Shown here piece after piece: positions 6,701-15,813 of a stretch of DNA of 64,000 nucleotides. Position 1 is the stretch's first letter. Each line of letters opens with the position of its first letter. The DNA is from Streptomyces sp. NRRL S-455 (lineage in GTDB: Bacteria; Actinomycetota; Actinomycetes; Streptomycetales; Streptomycetaceae), in NCBI RefSeq assembly GCF_000717875.1, contig NZ_JOCT01000015.1, positions 86,526 to 150,525 on the forward strand, read 5' to 3'. The notes below the pieces were generated by a model that had not been told where the DNA came from, ran no database searches, and worked only from the letters and a program-made list of their open reading frames with translations. Made by a program: the position numbers and the translations under genes.

Positions 6701-8637
6701 GCCTTCGACTGGGCCGCCTGGGCGAGGGCGCGTTGTGCGATGGTCGCGCTGTCACCGGCGGAGGCGCGGGTGGCGGCCTCGGCGGTCTCGCCGGCCTTCA
6801 CCAGCGCTTCCAACGCGGCTGCGGCGCCCTTGGTGACCTGGGCCTTCTGCTGGCCGACCAGCAGGCCACGGCCGCGCGGGGCACCGGCCTTGTCAGCGAT
6901 GGCGTATGCGGCCTTCTGCGCGATGTCACTGGCGGTGGCGTGCTTCTGCGCCGCGGCCGACTGGGCCTTGAGGACGTCGAGCTGCTTCTTCGCCTGAGTC
7001 TGTGCCGCCGCGAGGTTCTTCTTGGCCTGGTCGAACTGCGCCTTGTCCGGGTAGAACTGGCTGTCCGTGCCGCTGTGGCCCTTGGGGACGATCCTGAACT
7101 TCTGCGGGTTCGTGCCGTTGCACCCCCACAGCCAGGCGTCGTGGCTGTTGTCGAACTTGTTCAGGTCCAGGCACTTGTCCGTGGCGACGTTGCGCAACTC
7201 GCTGACGGCGCGAAGATCGAACTTCCATTCCTGCGCCTTGCTGTCGTTGCACGCCCAGATCTGGATTTTCGTGCCGTTCGCAGGATCACTGTTCTGGGCG
7301 TCCAGGCACTTCTGAGACTTGATGTTGACGAGGTTGTAGCTGTCATTGGAAGAACTGATCAGCCGCCATTGCTGCGCCATGGAGTCGTGGCAGGTATAGA
7401 TCTGTACCGGGGTGCCTGAGGTGGTGTTACCGCCCTGTACGTCCAGGCACTTGCCCTTGGCCGCCTCGACCTGGATGACCGTGTGGGAGTCGCCGATCCA
7501 GCCCGCACCGCCGGGAGCCCAGTAGTCCTGCCAACGGACCAGACGGTCGGCGACCCATGAGTGCCCCAGCAGGTCCCCCAACGCCTTCGCACCACTCGCG
7601 AGAGCATGGGTGGCGTCCTTGCCGGCCTTCAGGATCTGGTTGCGCTGGACCGCCTGCGAGCTGATCTCCCGCTGCCACTCCGAAGCGGCCGTGTCGGCCA
7701 TGCCGCCCCAGACCGTGTTCGGGTCGATCGGATCCCGCCAGGCGCACGACGCGTACCTGGTCTTCAGATCCTCGACTGCGATCCGGTGTTCCGCTGTACC
7801 GGGCTCAGGCGCGGTGCGGGGAAACCCGCCGGAGGACAGGAACAGGCGGGCGTCATCGGCGCCCTTGCCGTCGAAGGTGTCGAACAGCCCTTCAAAAGCC
7901 CGTCGTTCCTCGTACTGCCGCTGCCACTCACCAGGAGGCAGATCGGGATCGTAGGGCTTCTCGCCGTAGAGCGGAGTACCCAGATCGGTGACGGCCTTCA
8001 GGGTCTTCGCATCGGCCTTGGGGGTGGGGTCCTCGTAGAAGTCGCCCTCGTCCTTCCAGAATTTGTCGGCGACCCAAGAGGTCAGTCCGGTCTGTGCATA
8101 GAAGTCGTCCTCCTCACTGCCGATCGAGCCGGGAGGGTCTTGCCAGTCGGCCAACGAGTCGAAGCCGCCCGGCTGCTCCAGCCCGTCGAGCGGCTTGCCC
8201 CACTCCCCAAGCCGGCTGTTGAGGGCGTCGAGCTCCTTCCAGGCCGCGTCCTGGTCCCGCTGGTACGCCACGGCCAGCGGGGTGTCCTCCCAGTAGTCCC
8301 GGTTGGCCAGCGCGTGCAGCTTGTCCGGCGGCTGGTTGAGTCCGTCCTGCGCGGTCGCGGCCATGGACGACCCACCCAGGCGCAGCACCTCCGCCATCAG
8401 GCACTGGTCCTGCCGCAGCTGCTCGGCCGCCGTGTCGTCGGACCAGTGGGACGAGCCGCTCGCCGGTGCGGCTGCCTTCGTGCCGGTGAGCCGATTCAGC
8501 ACGTCTGGCTGGACGGCCAGGCCGGCCAGTACGGCCACGGCCGCCGCGGATGTGACGACAGACGTCAGGAAACGGGGTCTGCCCCGTCTGGGCGTGAAAC
8601 GGGTTCTGGGCAGGAAGGGCCCCGGTCTTGGGCGCAA
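3724..8637 (-). CDS. Giant polymorphic toxin: lectin, coiled-coil stalk, Hint, RNase A-like C-terminus
   Basis: About 1,637 residues. In order: a basic N-terminus and hydrophobic export segment (about 20-42); a Trp/Asp-rich region to about 380; a ricin-type beta-trefoil lectin (about 382-520) with repeated CLD and QxW-like motifs (AQQW, AQEW); an Ala-rich coiled coil of some 640 residues (523-1166) broken near 970 by GSPYIDTDSAAGL; a Cys-containing region (1167-1367); a Hint domain (1368-1510) with CTVNSF, VLMADGS, TAGH and terminal VLVHN before Cys1511; and a toxin domain (1511-1637) ending VYTAFPS. The last resembles the RNase A-like CdiA-CT domain (RNAse_A_bac). Hint should cleave to free the toxin. 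I prefer the TTG start because GAGGAG lies 8 bases before it; a GTG at 8703 lacks such a site. The immunity gene follows directly. Confidence 0.85.
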   Translation of the reverse strand: MRPRPGPFLPRTRFTPRRGRPRFLTSVVTSAAAVAVLAGLAVQPDVLNRLTGTKAAAPASGSSHWSDDTAAEQLRQDQCLMAEVLRLGGSSMAATAQDGLNQPPDKLHALANRDYWEDTPLAVAYQRDQDAAWKELDALNSRLGEWGKPLDGLEQPGGFDSLADWQDPPGSIGSEEDDFYAQTGLTSWVADKFWKDEGDFYEDPTPKADAKTLKAVTDLGTPLYGEKPYDPDLPPGEWQRQYEERRAFEGLFDTFDGKGADDARLFLSSGGFPRTAPEPGTAEHRIAVEDLKTRYASCAWRDPIDPNTVWGGMADTAASEWQREISSQAVQRNQILKAGKDATHALASGAKALGDLLGHSWVADRLVRWQDYWAPGGAGWIGDSHTVIQVEAAKGKCLDVQGGNTTSGTPVQIYTCHDSMAQQWRLISSSNDSYNLVNIKSQKCLDAQNSDPANGTKIQIWACNDSKAQEWKFDLRAVSELRNVATDKCLDLNKFDNSHDAWLWGCNGTNPQKFRIVPKGHSGTDSQFYPDKAQFDQAKKNLAAAQTQAKKQLDVLKAQSAAAQKHATASDIAQKAAYAIADKAGAPRGRGLLVGQQKAQVTKGAAAALEALVKAGETAEAATRASAGDSATIAQRALAQAAQSKAEFRKAAAAMAESQAKAAADAAKLHRDNAKKDKETAEAKLAEALKAEGDAKAAAAEAHAKRLAAEAEEKTAEAEKQKAAAKQAEAAQHRKNAEAEATKAEDAKAKAEAAEGTAVEKKNAAVKARDKARELRDDAWDAEQKADAARAKADAKEAYAQAHESDSNAQEARAAADAAAGHADDAEAAATRARSEADAATKAAADADAAATRAEAAAKRSRAHADDAQAAKLKSDAAVKTATSAAAEAIDASEHASSEAKTAVEMADEAEKQAKTAKSHADAANKEATKALVASAKAAGFAHVTAQAAVDAGKAAAQVAKPANDAIQLGSPYIDTDSAAGLVVLTGQASKTIAEQQKAVADAHAKNAAAEASAAKNLADQAKGDTKAAYQHAANAAAHAATARTYAKDALGYAADAAKAASKAAASLARTVEYNRQATKDAQAADQAAGRAENHAKNARDSADQAALDAEAARSAAAAAEEAAKDARAAANRADAAATEAEEAAKDAERYAKEAQEAAESAERKQANKQVASGAGTGIGGTFFVLDEDSIEVTDAKQDNPCELPPGFGTSCTVTYTYRFSATVDFYLCTNPDVAASAAGCPASATVFLGSQPFNDLTKKVTRTFTQADIFKGLVGTYLKIGKALLVQDFLDCWHGSASGCAWAASNFVPGKAIEKVVDAIRALDAAMHTGVGVGDAFKALKELDVDPVTLAEVQRTVNAYEDLRTSCTVNSFPGDTQVLMADGSRRAISDVRQSDKVLATDPTTGDLRPEQVISTYQHDTARLVDITVSGGSHVSSTAGHRFYVVGHGWTVASDLRVGDRLRTRDGTIRAVTALHDRRGLTDQRVYDLTVADLHTFYVLAGSVPVLVHNCSDLVADAQRFPGQAHVLNEHVNVEPVDAFALAAQKQSRNSVFVDLQTAQQVVDYALASKAAEITKWLRGKDQQKVLRGTFGARNSLGKVYHPDGRTVTDAGNGYTIILKRAQGHKYGYYVYTAFPS
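4108..4536 (-). other. Hint (intein-like) self-cleaving domain region
   Basis: This stretch codes the Hint module within the toxin gene. Visible blocks are the N-terminal Cys with NSFPGDTQVLMADGS, the TAGHRF block-B histidine, and HTFYVLAG...VLVHN at the end, followed by Cys. These are the blocks of pretoxin Hint domains in polymorphic toxins. Confidence 0.8.
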
Positions 8638-9046
8638 GAAAGCATCTCCTCGTCGCAAAGGAAGGCGCCCGGGGAAGCCCGTCAGCAGAGGCGAAGGAGG
8701 CACGTGCCGAACCGGCGATGCCCAGGCATGCCGGTGGGCCCCTCCCCGTGGCGACGATGTCCCCCCGGTCGCCGGATGAAGCGCACTGTGGAGGAGTGGT
8801 CAGCTCCGCCGGGCGCGCGACGATCACTTTAGGTACATGCGTTCGAGTCGACCAGGGCATTTCTTCGGAGCCTGAGCAGCATGGCGCGAAAGGAGCCATG
8901 GGGCTTCACTGGTCAGGCAGGCGCAAGCACCCGCGACACCTGTGGGTTTACTGTGCGCTTCTCGTGAACACACAGTGGATCCGGGTGCCGCGCGGGACTG
9001 AGATCGGCCAGAACCCGCCTACCGCATGCGGTTGGCCTACCGTCGG
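8638..9046. other. Intergenic region upstream of the toxin gene
   Basis: No convincing gene is seen in these 409 bases. The part next to the toxin holds its ribosome site (GAGGAG) and presumably its promoter. Near 9018-9036 an imperfect hairpin around ACCGCATGCGGT lies just after the response-regulator stop and may end that transcript. No tRNA, insertion sequence or attachment-site repeat was seen. Confidence 0.5.
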
Positions 9047-9739
9047 TCAGGCCTCCGGCCCCCGGTCCCGGGTCACCGGGCCCGCCCGGTCCAGCAAGCC
9101 CGTCCGCGCGGCCAGCGCCGCCGCCTCCAGGCGCGAGCCGACGCCGAGTTTCATCAAGACCCGCTGGACGTGCGTGCGGGCCGTCGACGGGGCGATGCCC
9201 ATGCCCGCCGCGATCAGGCGAGTGTCCTCGCCGTCGGCCACCCGGACCAGGACCTCCACCTCCCTCGGTGTGAGCATCTGGAGCAACCGCTGGCCCTCGT
9301 CGTCCGGTTGGGCCGCGGGGTTGAGCAGCTCGCTGAACGCGCCCTGGAGCAGTTGCGGCGCCACCGCCGCCTCTCCGGCACGGGCCTTCATGATCGCCCG
9401 CTCGACTCCCTCTATGCGCTCATCGTGCCGGACGTAGCCCGACGCTCCCGCCGCGAACGCCGCCGCGATACCGCGCGGGCTGGGTACCGGTCCCAGGACC
9501 AGCACGGCCACTTGCGGACGCTCCTGCTTGATCCGGACCACCGGGTCGAAGATGCCCGGCTCAGCCGGTGTGGCCGTCCCCAGCAGGCACACCTCCGGCG
9601 CCCGTGTGATCACCAGCTCCGCCGCCCCGGCGGCCGGCGCCGCCGCGGCCAGCACCCGGTGCCCCCGCAGCTTCAATGCCGAGGCCAACGCCTCGGCCAG
9701 CAAACGGTGGTCGTCGACCACCATGAGCCGCACTCCCAT
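9047..9739 (-). CDS. LuxR-type regulator with degenerate receiver domain
   Basis: A 230-residue protein with an N-terminal receiver-like fold (VDDHRLLAEAL at 8-18) and a C-terminal LuxR/GerE helix-turn-helix (LTPREVEVLVRVADG ... VQRVLMKLGV, about 157-215). The phosphorylation site is lost: the usual LLD at the end of strand 3 reads LLG, the conserved Thr/Ser after strand 4 is Gly in VLVLGP, and the strand-5 Lys appears as Arg in GYVRHD. No kinase gene is nearby. It is therefore an orphan atypical response regulator, probably phosphorylation-independent. GGGGGG before the ATG supports the start. Confidence 0.85.
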   Translation of the reverse strand: MGVRLMVVDDHRLLAEALASALKLRGHRVLAAAAPAAGAAELVITRAPEVCLLGTATPAEPGIFDPVVRIKQERPQVAVLVLGPVPSPRGIAAAFAAGASGYVRHDERIEGVERAIMKARAGEAAVAPQLLQGAFSELLNPAAQPDDEGQRLLQMLTPREVEVLVRVADGEDTRLIAAGMGIAPSTARTHVQRVLMKLGVGSRLEAAALAARTGLLDRAGPVTRDRGPEA

Positions 9740-9905
9740 CGAGCAACCCCCCAGTCACCCCAGACCCCCAGATGGAAGCCCCCCCGGCTCCCGCCTTCAT
9801 GCCCCCGGAAGCTACACGCTTGTTCGACGTTGCGCTCCCCTACCGGCGAGAATCGCCCCGATCATCGGAATTCCTCTCACGGGAGGTTGACCGAGCCGTA
9901 CGCGG

Positions 9906-9937
9906 ACGGCCCCGACCCTGTTCAGGGACGGGGCCGT
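9906..9937 (-). terminator. Terminator hairpin after the first PQQ-type gene
   Basis: A 15-bp inverted repeat (ACGGCCCCGACCCTG and its complement, one mismatch) with a 2-base loop lies about 40 bases past the stop of the minus-strand beta-propeller gene. It fits a factor-independent terminator of the GC-rich kind usual in this group. Confidence 0.75.
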
Positions 9938-9975
9938 ACCGGCACCCATTCGATCAGCGAGCAGTCATCGATCGA

Positions 9976-11817
9976 TCAGCTCGTGCCGAAGCCCACCGCC
10001 AAGTACTGCTTCTCGGTCGTACTGCCGGCCCGGTTGCTGGCGAACACCTTGGACATGAACAGGTGCCCGTCGGCGAACAGGAGCTCGGAATAGTCCGGCG
10101 ACATGCTGGTCTCCACCCTGCGCACGGTGACCGTCGACGGGTTCTCCAGCAGTTTCGTCTGCTTGAAGCTGCCCCCGTCGATGCTCACGATCTGTCCGCC
10201 CTTGTCGTACGGCGGCCGCTTGTACGCGATCAGATTCCCGCCGTCCATGCGCAGCGGCGAGATCCGGTAGCCGTCACCCGCGTCCGCCCGCTGCCCGGTC
10301 TGCTTGCCGGTGGCGAGGTCGAAGGCGACGATCTCGTTGGTCCGCTTGTACCTGCGGTCGCCGCTGTGCTCCTCGGTCGGGATGTACAGCCGGTCGTTGC
10401 CGACGGCCAGCTGGTTGCAGTACTCGATGCGGGTGATGCCCTCGCAGCGGGCCGCGAACTGCTCGCCCGGCGCTGCAATGCGCGTGCGCAGCTTTCCGGT
10501 CCTGTTGTCGATGGAGAAGAAGTCCGAGATGCCGCTGCCGTCGCCCGCGGAGTCACCGACGTCGGCGGCCACGACGAGCGGGTTGGTCGACACGATGCTC
10601 GCGTACTCGATGCCCTGCGCCATCTTGTACTCCGAGATCACCTTCCCGGACTTCGGGTCGATGGTCTGGATGTGCAGCTGCCGCTGCTGGTACGAACCGC
10701 ACTTGCGCACCGCGACGAGCTTCTCGCCGCCGCCGTACCCGGCGTCGAAGCAGGAATCGTTGGGCTTCGGGCTCCACAGGAGCTTGCCCGAGACGTCGTA
10801 GGCCGCGCCGCCCCTGAGGCTGCCGACGGCGACGGTGCCACCGCTGATCGTCACGTTGTCGAAGCTGATCGGCCGGTCACCGGTCTTGGCGGTCCTGGTC
10901 CAGAGCTTCGTGCCCTCGTCCAGGTCGAGCAGAGCGACCTGGCTGCACCCGTGCGAGGGGTCGGCCTTGGTGGGCATCGCGGGCTGGTGGAGGACCGCCG
11001 TCAGGCCGTCGTCGGTGACGTGGCGGCTGGCCTGGCAGACCGGGCCGGGCAGCTTGATCGTCCACAGCCTGGAGCCCTTGTCGCGGTCGTAACCGTTGAT
11101 CTCGGCGACGCCGCTCTTGACGTACGCCTTGTCGGTGAGCCACGAGCCGGCGACGACGACCGTGCTGTCGTTCTTCACCTCGGGCGCCGGGACCTGGAAG
11201 AGGACCTTGGAGGCGGGGTCGGCCGGTGCCTTCTCCTTGCCGGAGGTGGTGCCGCCGGTGCCGTCGCTGCCGTCGTCCGTGCCGCCGGTGCCGCCGCTGG
11301 AACCGGCGGTGTCGTCCTTCTTGCCGTCGCCCTTGGAGGAGTACCAGACACCGCCGCCGATGATCAGGGCGATCGCCACGACCGCGGAGACGATGATGGC
11401 CACCTGCGCGTTGAACTTCTTGCCGCCGCCGGGCTGTCCGGGGTGTCCGGGCTGCGGATGGAGCGGCATGGCCGGCTGCGGATAGCCGTACCCGGGCTGC
11501 TGCCCGTAGGGACCGGGCTGACCGTAGGGCCCCGGCTGTTGACCGTACGGACCGGGCTGCTGACCGTACGGACCGGGCTGCTGACCGTAGGGACTGGGTT
11601 GCTGACCCGGGTAGCCGTAACCGGCCGGAGCCTGTGGAGGCTGAGGGGGCTGTGGAGCGGCCTGCGGAGCGGCCTGCGGGTAGCCGTACCCCGGCTCCGG
11701 GGCCTTGGCCAGGTTCGGTCCGCCCGCGGGCGGGGCCTGCGGGGGCTGGTCCGGGGGCGGCCCGAAGCCTCCCCCGGATGGGGGCTGCTGAGGAGGCGGA
11801 GGAGGCGGCTGGGTCAT
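9976..11817 (-). CDS. Membrane-anchored PQQ-type beta-propeller protein (copy 1)
   Basis: 613 residues. The first 130 are low-complexity Pro/Gly/Gln/Tyr repeats (PYGQQPG units) that face the cytoplasm, followed by one membrane helix (AIIVSAVVAIALIIGGGVW), a Gly/Asp/Ser-rich linker, and a repeat-rich extracellular part with blades of the kind seen in PQQ/BamB-like propellers (for example GSRLWTIKLP, GTKLWTR, GKLLWSP, GKQTG). The architecture resembles sensor domains of streptomycete kinases but no kinase is present. It lies 76 bp downstream of a paralogue of the same layout, so the pair arose by duplication and is probably an operon. The role is unknown. Confidence 0.75.
   Translation of the reverse strand: MTQPPPPPPQQPPSGGGFGPPPDQPPQAPPAGGPNLAKAPEPGYGYPQAAPQAAPQPPQPPQAPAGYGYPGQQPSPYGQQPGPYGQQPGPYGQQPGPYGQPGPYGQQPGYGYPQPAMPLHPQPGHPGQPGGGKKFNAQVAIIVSAVVAIALIIGGGVWYSSKGDGKKDDTAGSSGGTGGTDDGSDGTGGTTSGKEKAPADPASKVLFQVPAPEVKNDSTVVVAGSWLTDKAYVKSGVAEINGYDRDKGSRLWTIKLPGPVCQASRHVTDDGLTAVLHQPAMPTKADPSHGCSQVALLDLDEGTKLWTRTAKTGDRPISFDNVTISGGTVAVGSLRGGAAYDVSGKLLWSPKPNDSCFDAGYGGGEKLVAVRKCGSYQQRQLHIQTIDPKSGKVISEYKMAQGIEYASIVSTNPLVVAADVGDSAGDGSGISDFFSIDNRTGKLRTRIAAPGEQFAARCEGITRIEYCNQLAVGNDRLYIPTEEHSGDRRYKRTNEIVAFDLATGKQTGQRADAGDGYRISPLRMDGGNLIAYKRPPYDKGGQIVSIDGGSFKQTKLLENPSTVTVRRVETSMSPDYSELLFADGHLFMSKVFASNRAGSTTEKQYLAVGFGTS
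11490..11605. repeat. Short tandem repeats coding PYGQQPG units
   Basis: Units close to CTGACCGTACGGACCGGGCTG recur about every 21 to 24 bases within the N-terminal coding part of the beta-propeller gene. They encode a Tyr/Gln/Pro-rich tail and vary mostly at third positions, so they are kept at the protein level. Confidence 0.7.
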
Positions 11818-11893
11818 GGCGTGAGCACCTCGAGAAGGGGAACGGGCGGCGACGGCCGAGCAGGAGGAGAGGGAGGGGAGGGAGGAGGAAGCG

Positions 11894-13675
11894 TCACTTG
11901 CCGTAGGCGAGCATCAACTTCTCCTTCGTGGCGTCGTTTCCGCTCAGTCGGGTCGTCGAGATGTAGAAGCGCCCGTCGACCCAGTCGACGTCCTTGGAGA
12001 AGAAGCCGTTCTCGATGTCCGCCGCGCCCTGCGGGTTCTGCAGCAGCTTGACCGGCTTGTGGCTGCCGCCGCCGGTCGGAATGGACACGACCTGGCCGCC
12101 CGCGTCGTACGAGGGCTGGACGTAGGCGATGAGCTTGTCGCCCTCGACCTTCATCGGCAGCATCGACTCGTCGGCCGGGGACTTCACGCGCCACTTCTCC
12201 TTGCCGTCGGCGAGGTTGACCGCGACGATCTCGTTGGCGCCGGTGGTCGCCTCGGTCGGCAGGTAGAGCGTGGTGTCGTCGGCGGCGACGCCGCGGCAGC
12301 CCTGGAGGTCGCGCTCGAGGACGGCCCAGCCGCACTCGGGGGCGAAGTCCTCGTCGAAGCCGACCTGCGACTTGAACTTGCCGCCGGAGGTGAAGGTGGA
12401 GATGTTCCAGGCCTTCTTGTCCTTGTTGGTGCTGTAGACGACCAGCGGACTCACCGAGTAGGTGCGCGCGACCCGCCAGCCCTTGTCGAACTTCTGGGTC
12501 CACTCGACCTTGCCGGTGCGCGGGTTGAGCTGCTGCACCTCGTCGTGCTCGTCGTCGGTGCCGACGCCGCAGGAGGAGACCGCGATCAGCTTCTCGCCGC
12601 CGGCGAACGCGGCGGGGAAGCAGGACTCGCCGTAGCGCTTCTTGTCGAAGAGCTTGTCGCCGTCGGTGATGTCGTACGCCGTGCCGGACTGGGAGCGGCC
12701 CACCATCAGCGTCTTGCCGGTGACGGACAGTTCGACGGAGAGCGAGGAGTCGAACAGGGCGCCGTCGGCGACCTCCTGCTTCCAGCCCTTGTCGCCGGTG
12801 TCGAGGTCGATCTCCTGCAGCTGGTTGCACTTGGCGCGGCTGCTGCTTCCGCTCATGTACGCGACGACGATCTTGCCGTCGGAGGTCTGCCGCGGGGTCG
12901 TCGCGCAGATCTTCTGCGGGAAGGCGATCGGGTCCCAGGCCGGCTTGCCGTCACCGGCGTTGTAGCCGACGAGCTGCTTGTACGCCGCCTTCACCGCGGT
13001 CTTGTCGGTGATCCACATGCCGGGGGCCTCGGCGCCGGAGCCGGGCGCGTCGGGCGCGTCCTTGTACCAGAGGACCTTGGCCTCGCCGGCCTGGCGGCCC
13101 TCGTTGAGGCTCTCCGGGTCCGCGCCACCGTCGCCGTCACCAGGGCCGACCGGGTCGGCGGTGCCCGGCTTGCCGTCGTCGCTCTGCCGGGCGACCGGCT
13201 TCTTCCTGCCCTTGCCGCCCTCGTCGCCGGTGACCGCCCACACGGTGCCCCCGACGACGAGCAGTGCGGCGACGGCCGCGCCGATGATCAGGGCGGGCTT
13301 GCCCTTGAAGGGGTTGCCCGAGCCGCCCCCCGGCGGGGTGCCGGGCGCGCCCGGGTACTGCGGCTGCGACGGGTAGCCGTACCCGGGCTGCCCGTACGGG
13401 CCCGGCTGCTGCGGCTGGCCATAGGGGCCGGGCTGCTGCGGCTGGGCGTACGGGCCGGAGTTGTACGGACCCGGCTGTCCCGGCTGCCCGTACGGCCCGG
13501 GCTGCTGCGGGTAGCCGTACCCGGGCTGCGGCGGGCCCTGCGGGGGCGGCGGGGTCTGGGGCGGGCCCTGCGGCGGTGGCGGGGTCTGCGGTGCTCCGAA
13601 ACCACCACCGTGCGGCGGCTGGTCCTGCGGTGCGCCGAAGCCACCGTGCGGCGGCTGACCGGGCGGCTGGGTCAT
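11894..13675 (-). CDS. Membrane-anchored PQQ-type beta-propeller protein (copy 2)
   Basis: 593 residues with the same plan as its downstream neighbour: Pro/Gly/Gln/Tyr-rich N-terminus of about 120 residues, one membrane helix (ALIIGAAVAALLVVGGTVWAV), a charged linker, then propeller-like blades (DGKPAWD, GDKGWKQE, GKVEWTQKF, GKEKWRV). Paired cysteines occur in the outer part (for example near SCGVG and PECGW) and could form disulfides. Likely first gene of a two-gene operon; an inverted repeat lies in its promoter region. The ligand is unknown. Confidence 0.75.
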   Translation of the reverse strand: MTQPPGQPPHGGFGAPQDQPPHGGGFGAPQTPPPPQGPPQTPPPPQGPPQPGYGYPQQPGPYGQPGQPGPYNSGPYAQPQQPGPYGQPQQPGPYGQPGYGYPSQPQYPGAPGTPPGGGSGNPFKGKPALIIGAAVAALLVVGGTVWAVTGDEGGKGRKKPVARQSDDGKPGTADPVGPGDGDGGADPESLNEGRQAGEAKVLWYKDAPDAPGSGAEAPGMWITDKTAVKAAYKQLVGYNAGDGKPAWDPIAFPQKICATTPRQTSDGKIVVAYMSGSSSRAKCNQLQEIDLDTGDKGWKQEVADGALFDSSLSVELSVTGKTLMVGRSQSGTAYDITDGDKLFDKKRYGESCFPAAFAGGEKLIAVSSCGVGTDDEHDEVQQLNPRTGKVEWTQKFDKGWRVARTYSVSPLVVYSTNKDKKAWNISTFTSGGKFKSQVGFDEDFAPECGWAVLERDLQGCRGVAADDTTLYLPTEATTGANEIVAVNLADGKEKWRVKSPADESMLPMKVEGDKLIAYVQPSYDAGGQVVSIPTGGGSHKPVKLLQNPQGAADIENGFFSKDVDWVDGRFYISTTRLSGNDATKEKLMLAYGK

Positions 13676-13735
13676 CAGCGGTTCCCCCGTTCGATCACTG
13701 ATTTTTAGCCATGCCCTGAGGTACGAGACGCACTC

Positions 13736-13767
13736 AGAGTCGTTTCATAAAGTTCTAAGACGACTCT
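13736..13767. promoter_or_regulatory. Inverted repeat in an AT-rich promoter region
   Basis: AGAGTCGT and its complement ACGACTCT are separated by 16 AT-rich bases. They lie 60-90 bp upstream of the start of the second propeller gene, in one of the few AT-rich spots of the window. This is a candidate operator or promoter element; no regulator is known. Confidence 0.4.
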
Positions 13768-13793
13768 TTGTATCACCACGTTCCGACAGCGCA

Positions 13794-13834
13794 ACGGGCC
13801 GATCACCCCTGTTCCCAAGGGAGGACCGGCCCGT
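13794..13834 (-). terminator. Terminator hairpin after the ABC-F gene
   Basis: ACGGGCCG pairs perfectly with CGGCCCGT, enclosing a partly paired CCCCT/AGGGA interior. It lies about 30 bases past the stop of the minus-strand ABC-F gene. Confidence 0.65.
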
Positions 13835-13865
13835 GACGCCCTCGTTATGCGCCTTCACGCGCCCT

Positions 13866-15677
<1,812 letters not shown>

Positions 15678-15813
15678 TGCTCTCCTACCCAGGGGGGATC
15701 GATCAGCCTCCCAGCGTAATGGCCGCTGTTCGGTGGCCGATCCCCCGGCAGGTCAGCGGGCCGCGCGCGGACCTCGGCGACAAGGTCGTGCATGACCTGG
15801 CCGGGGCAGGTCG

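Noticed and set aside
5626..7419. Long plus-strand open frame rich in Gly/Leu/Arg inside the toxin gene
   Set aside because: It is the antisense of the Ala-rich stalk; high GC and lack of stop codons in Ala/Lys/Glu codons create it. No ribosome site and no domain.
9772..12051. 759-codon plus-strand frame opposite the propeller genes
   Set aside because: Antisense shadow of two clear minus-strand genes; composition is Ala/Val/Gly/Arg without any motif.
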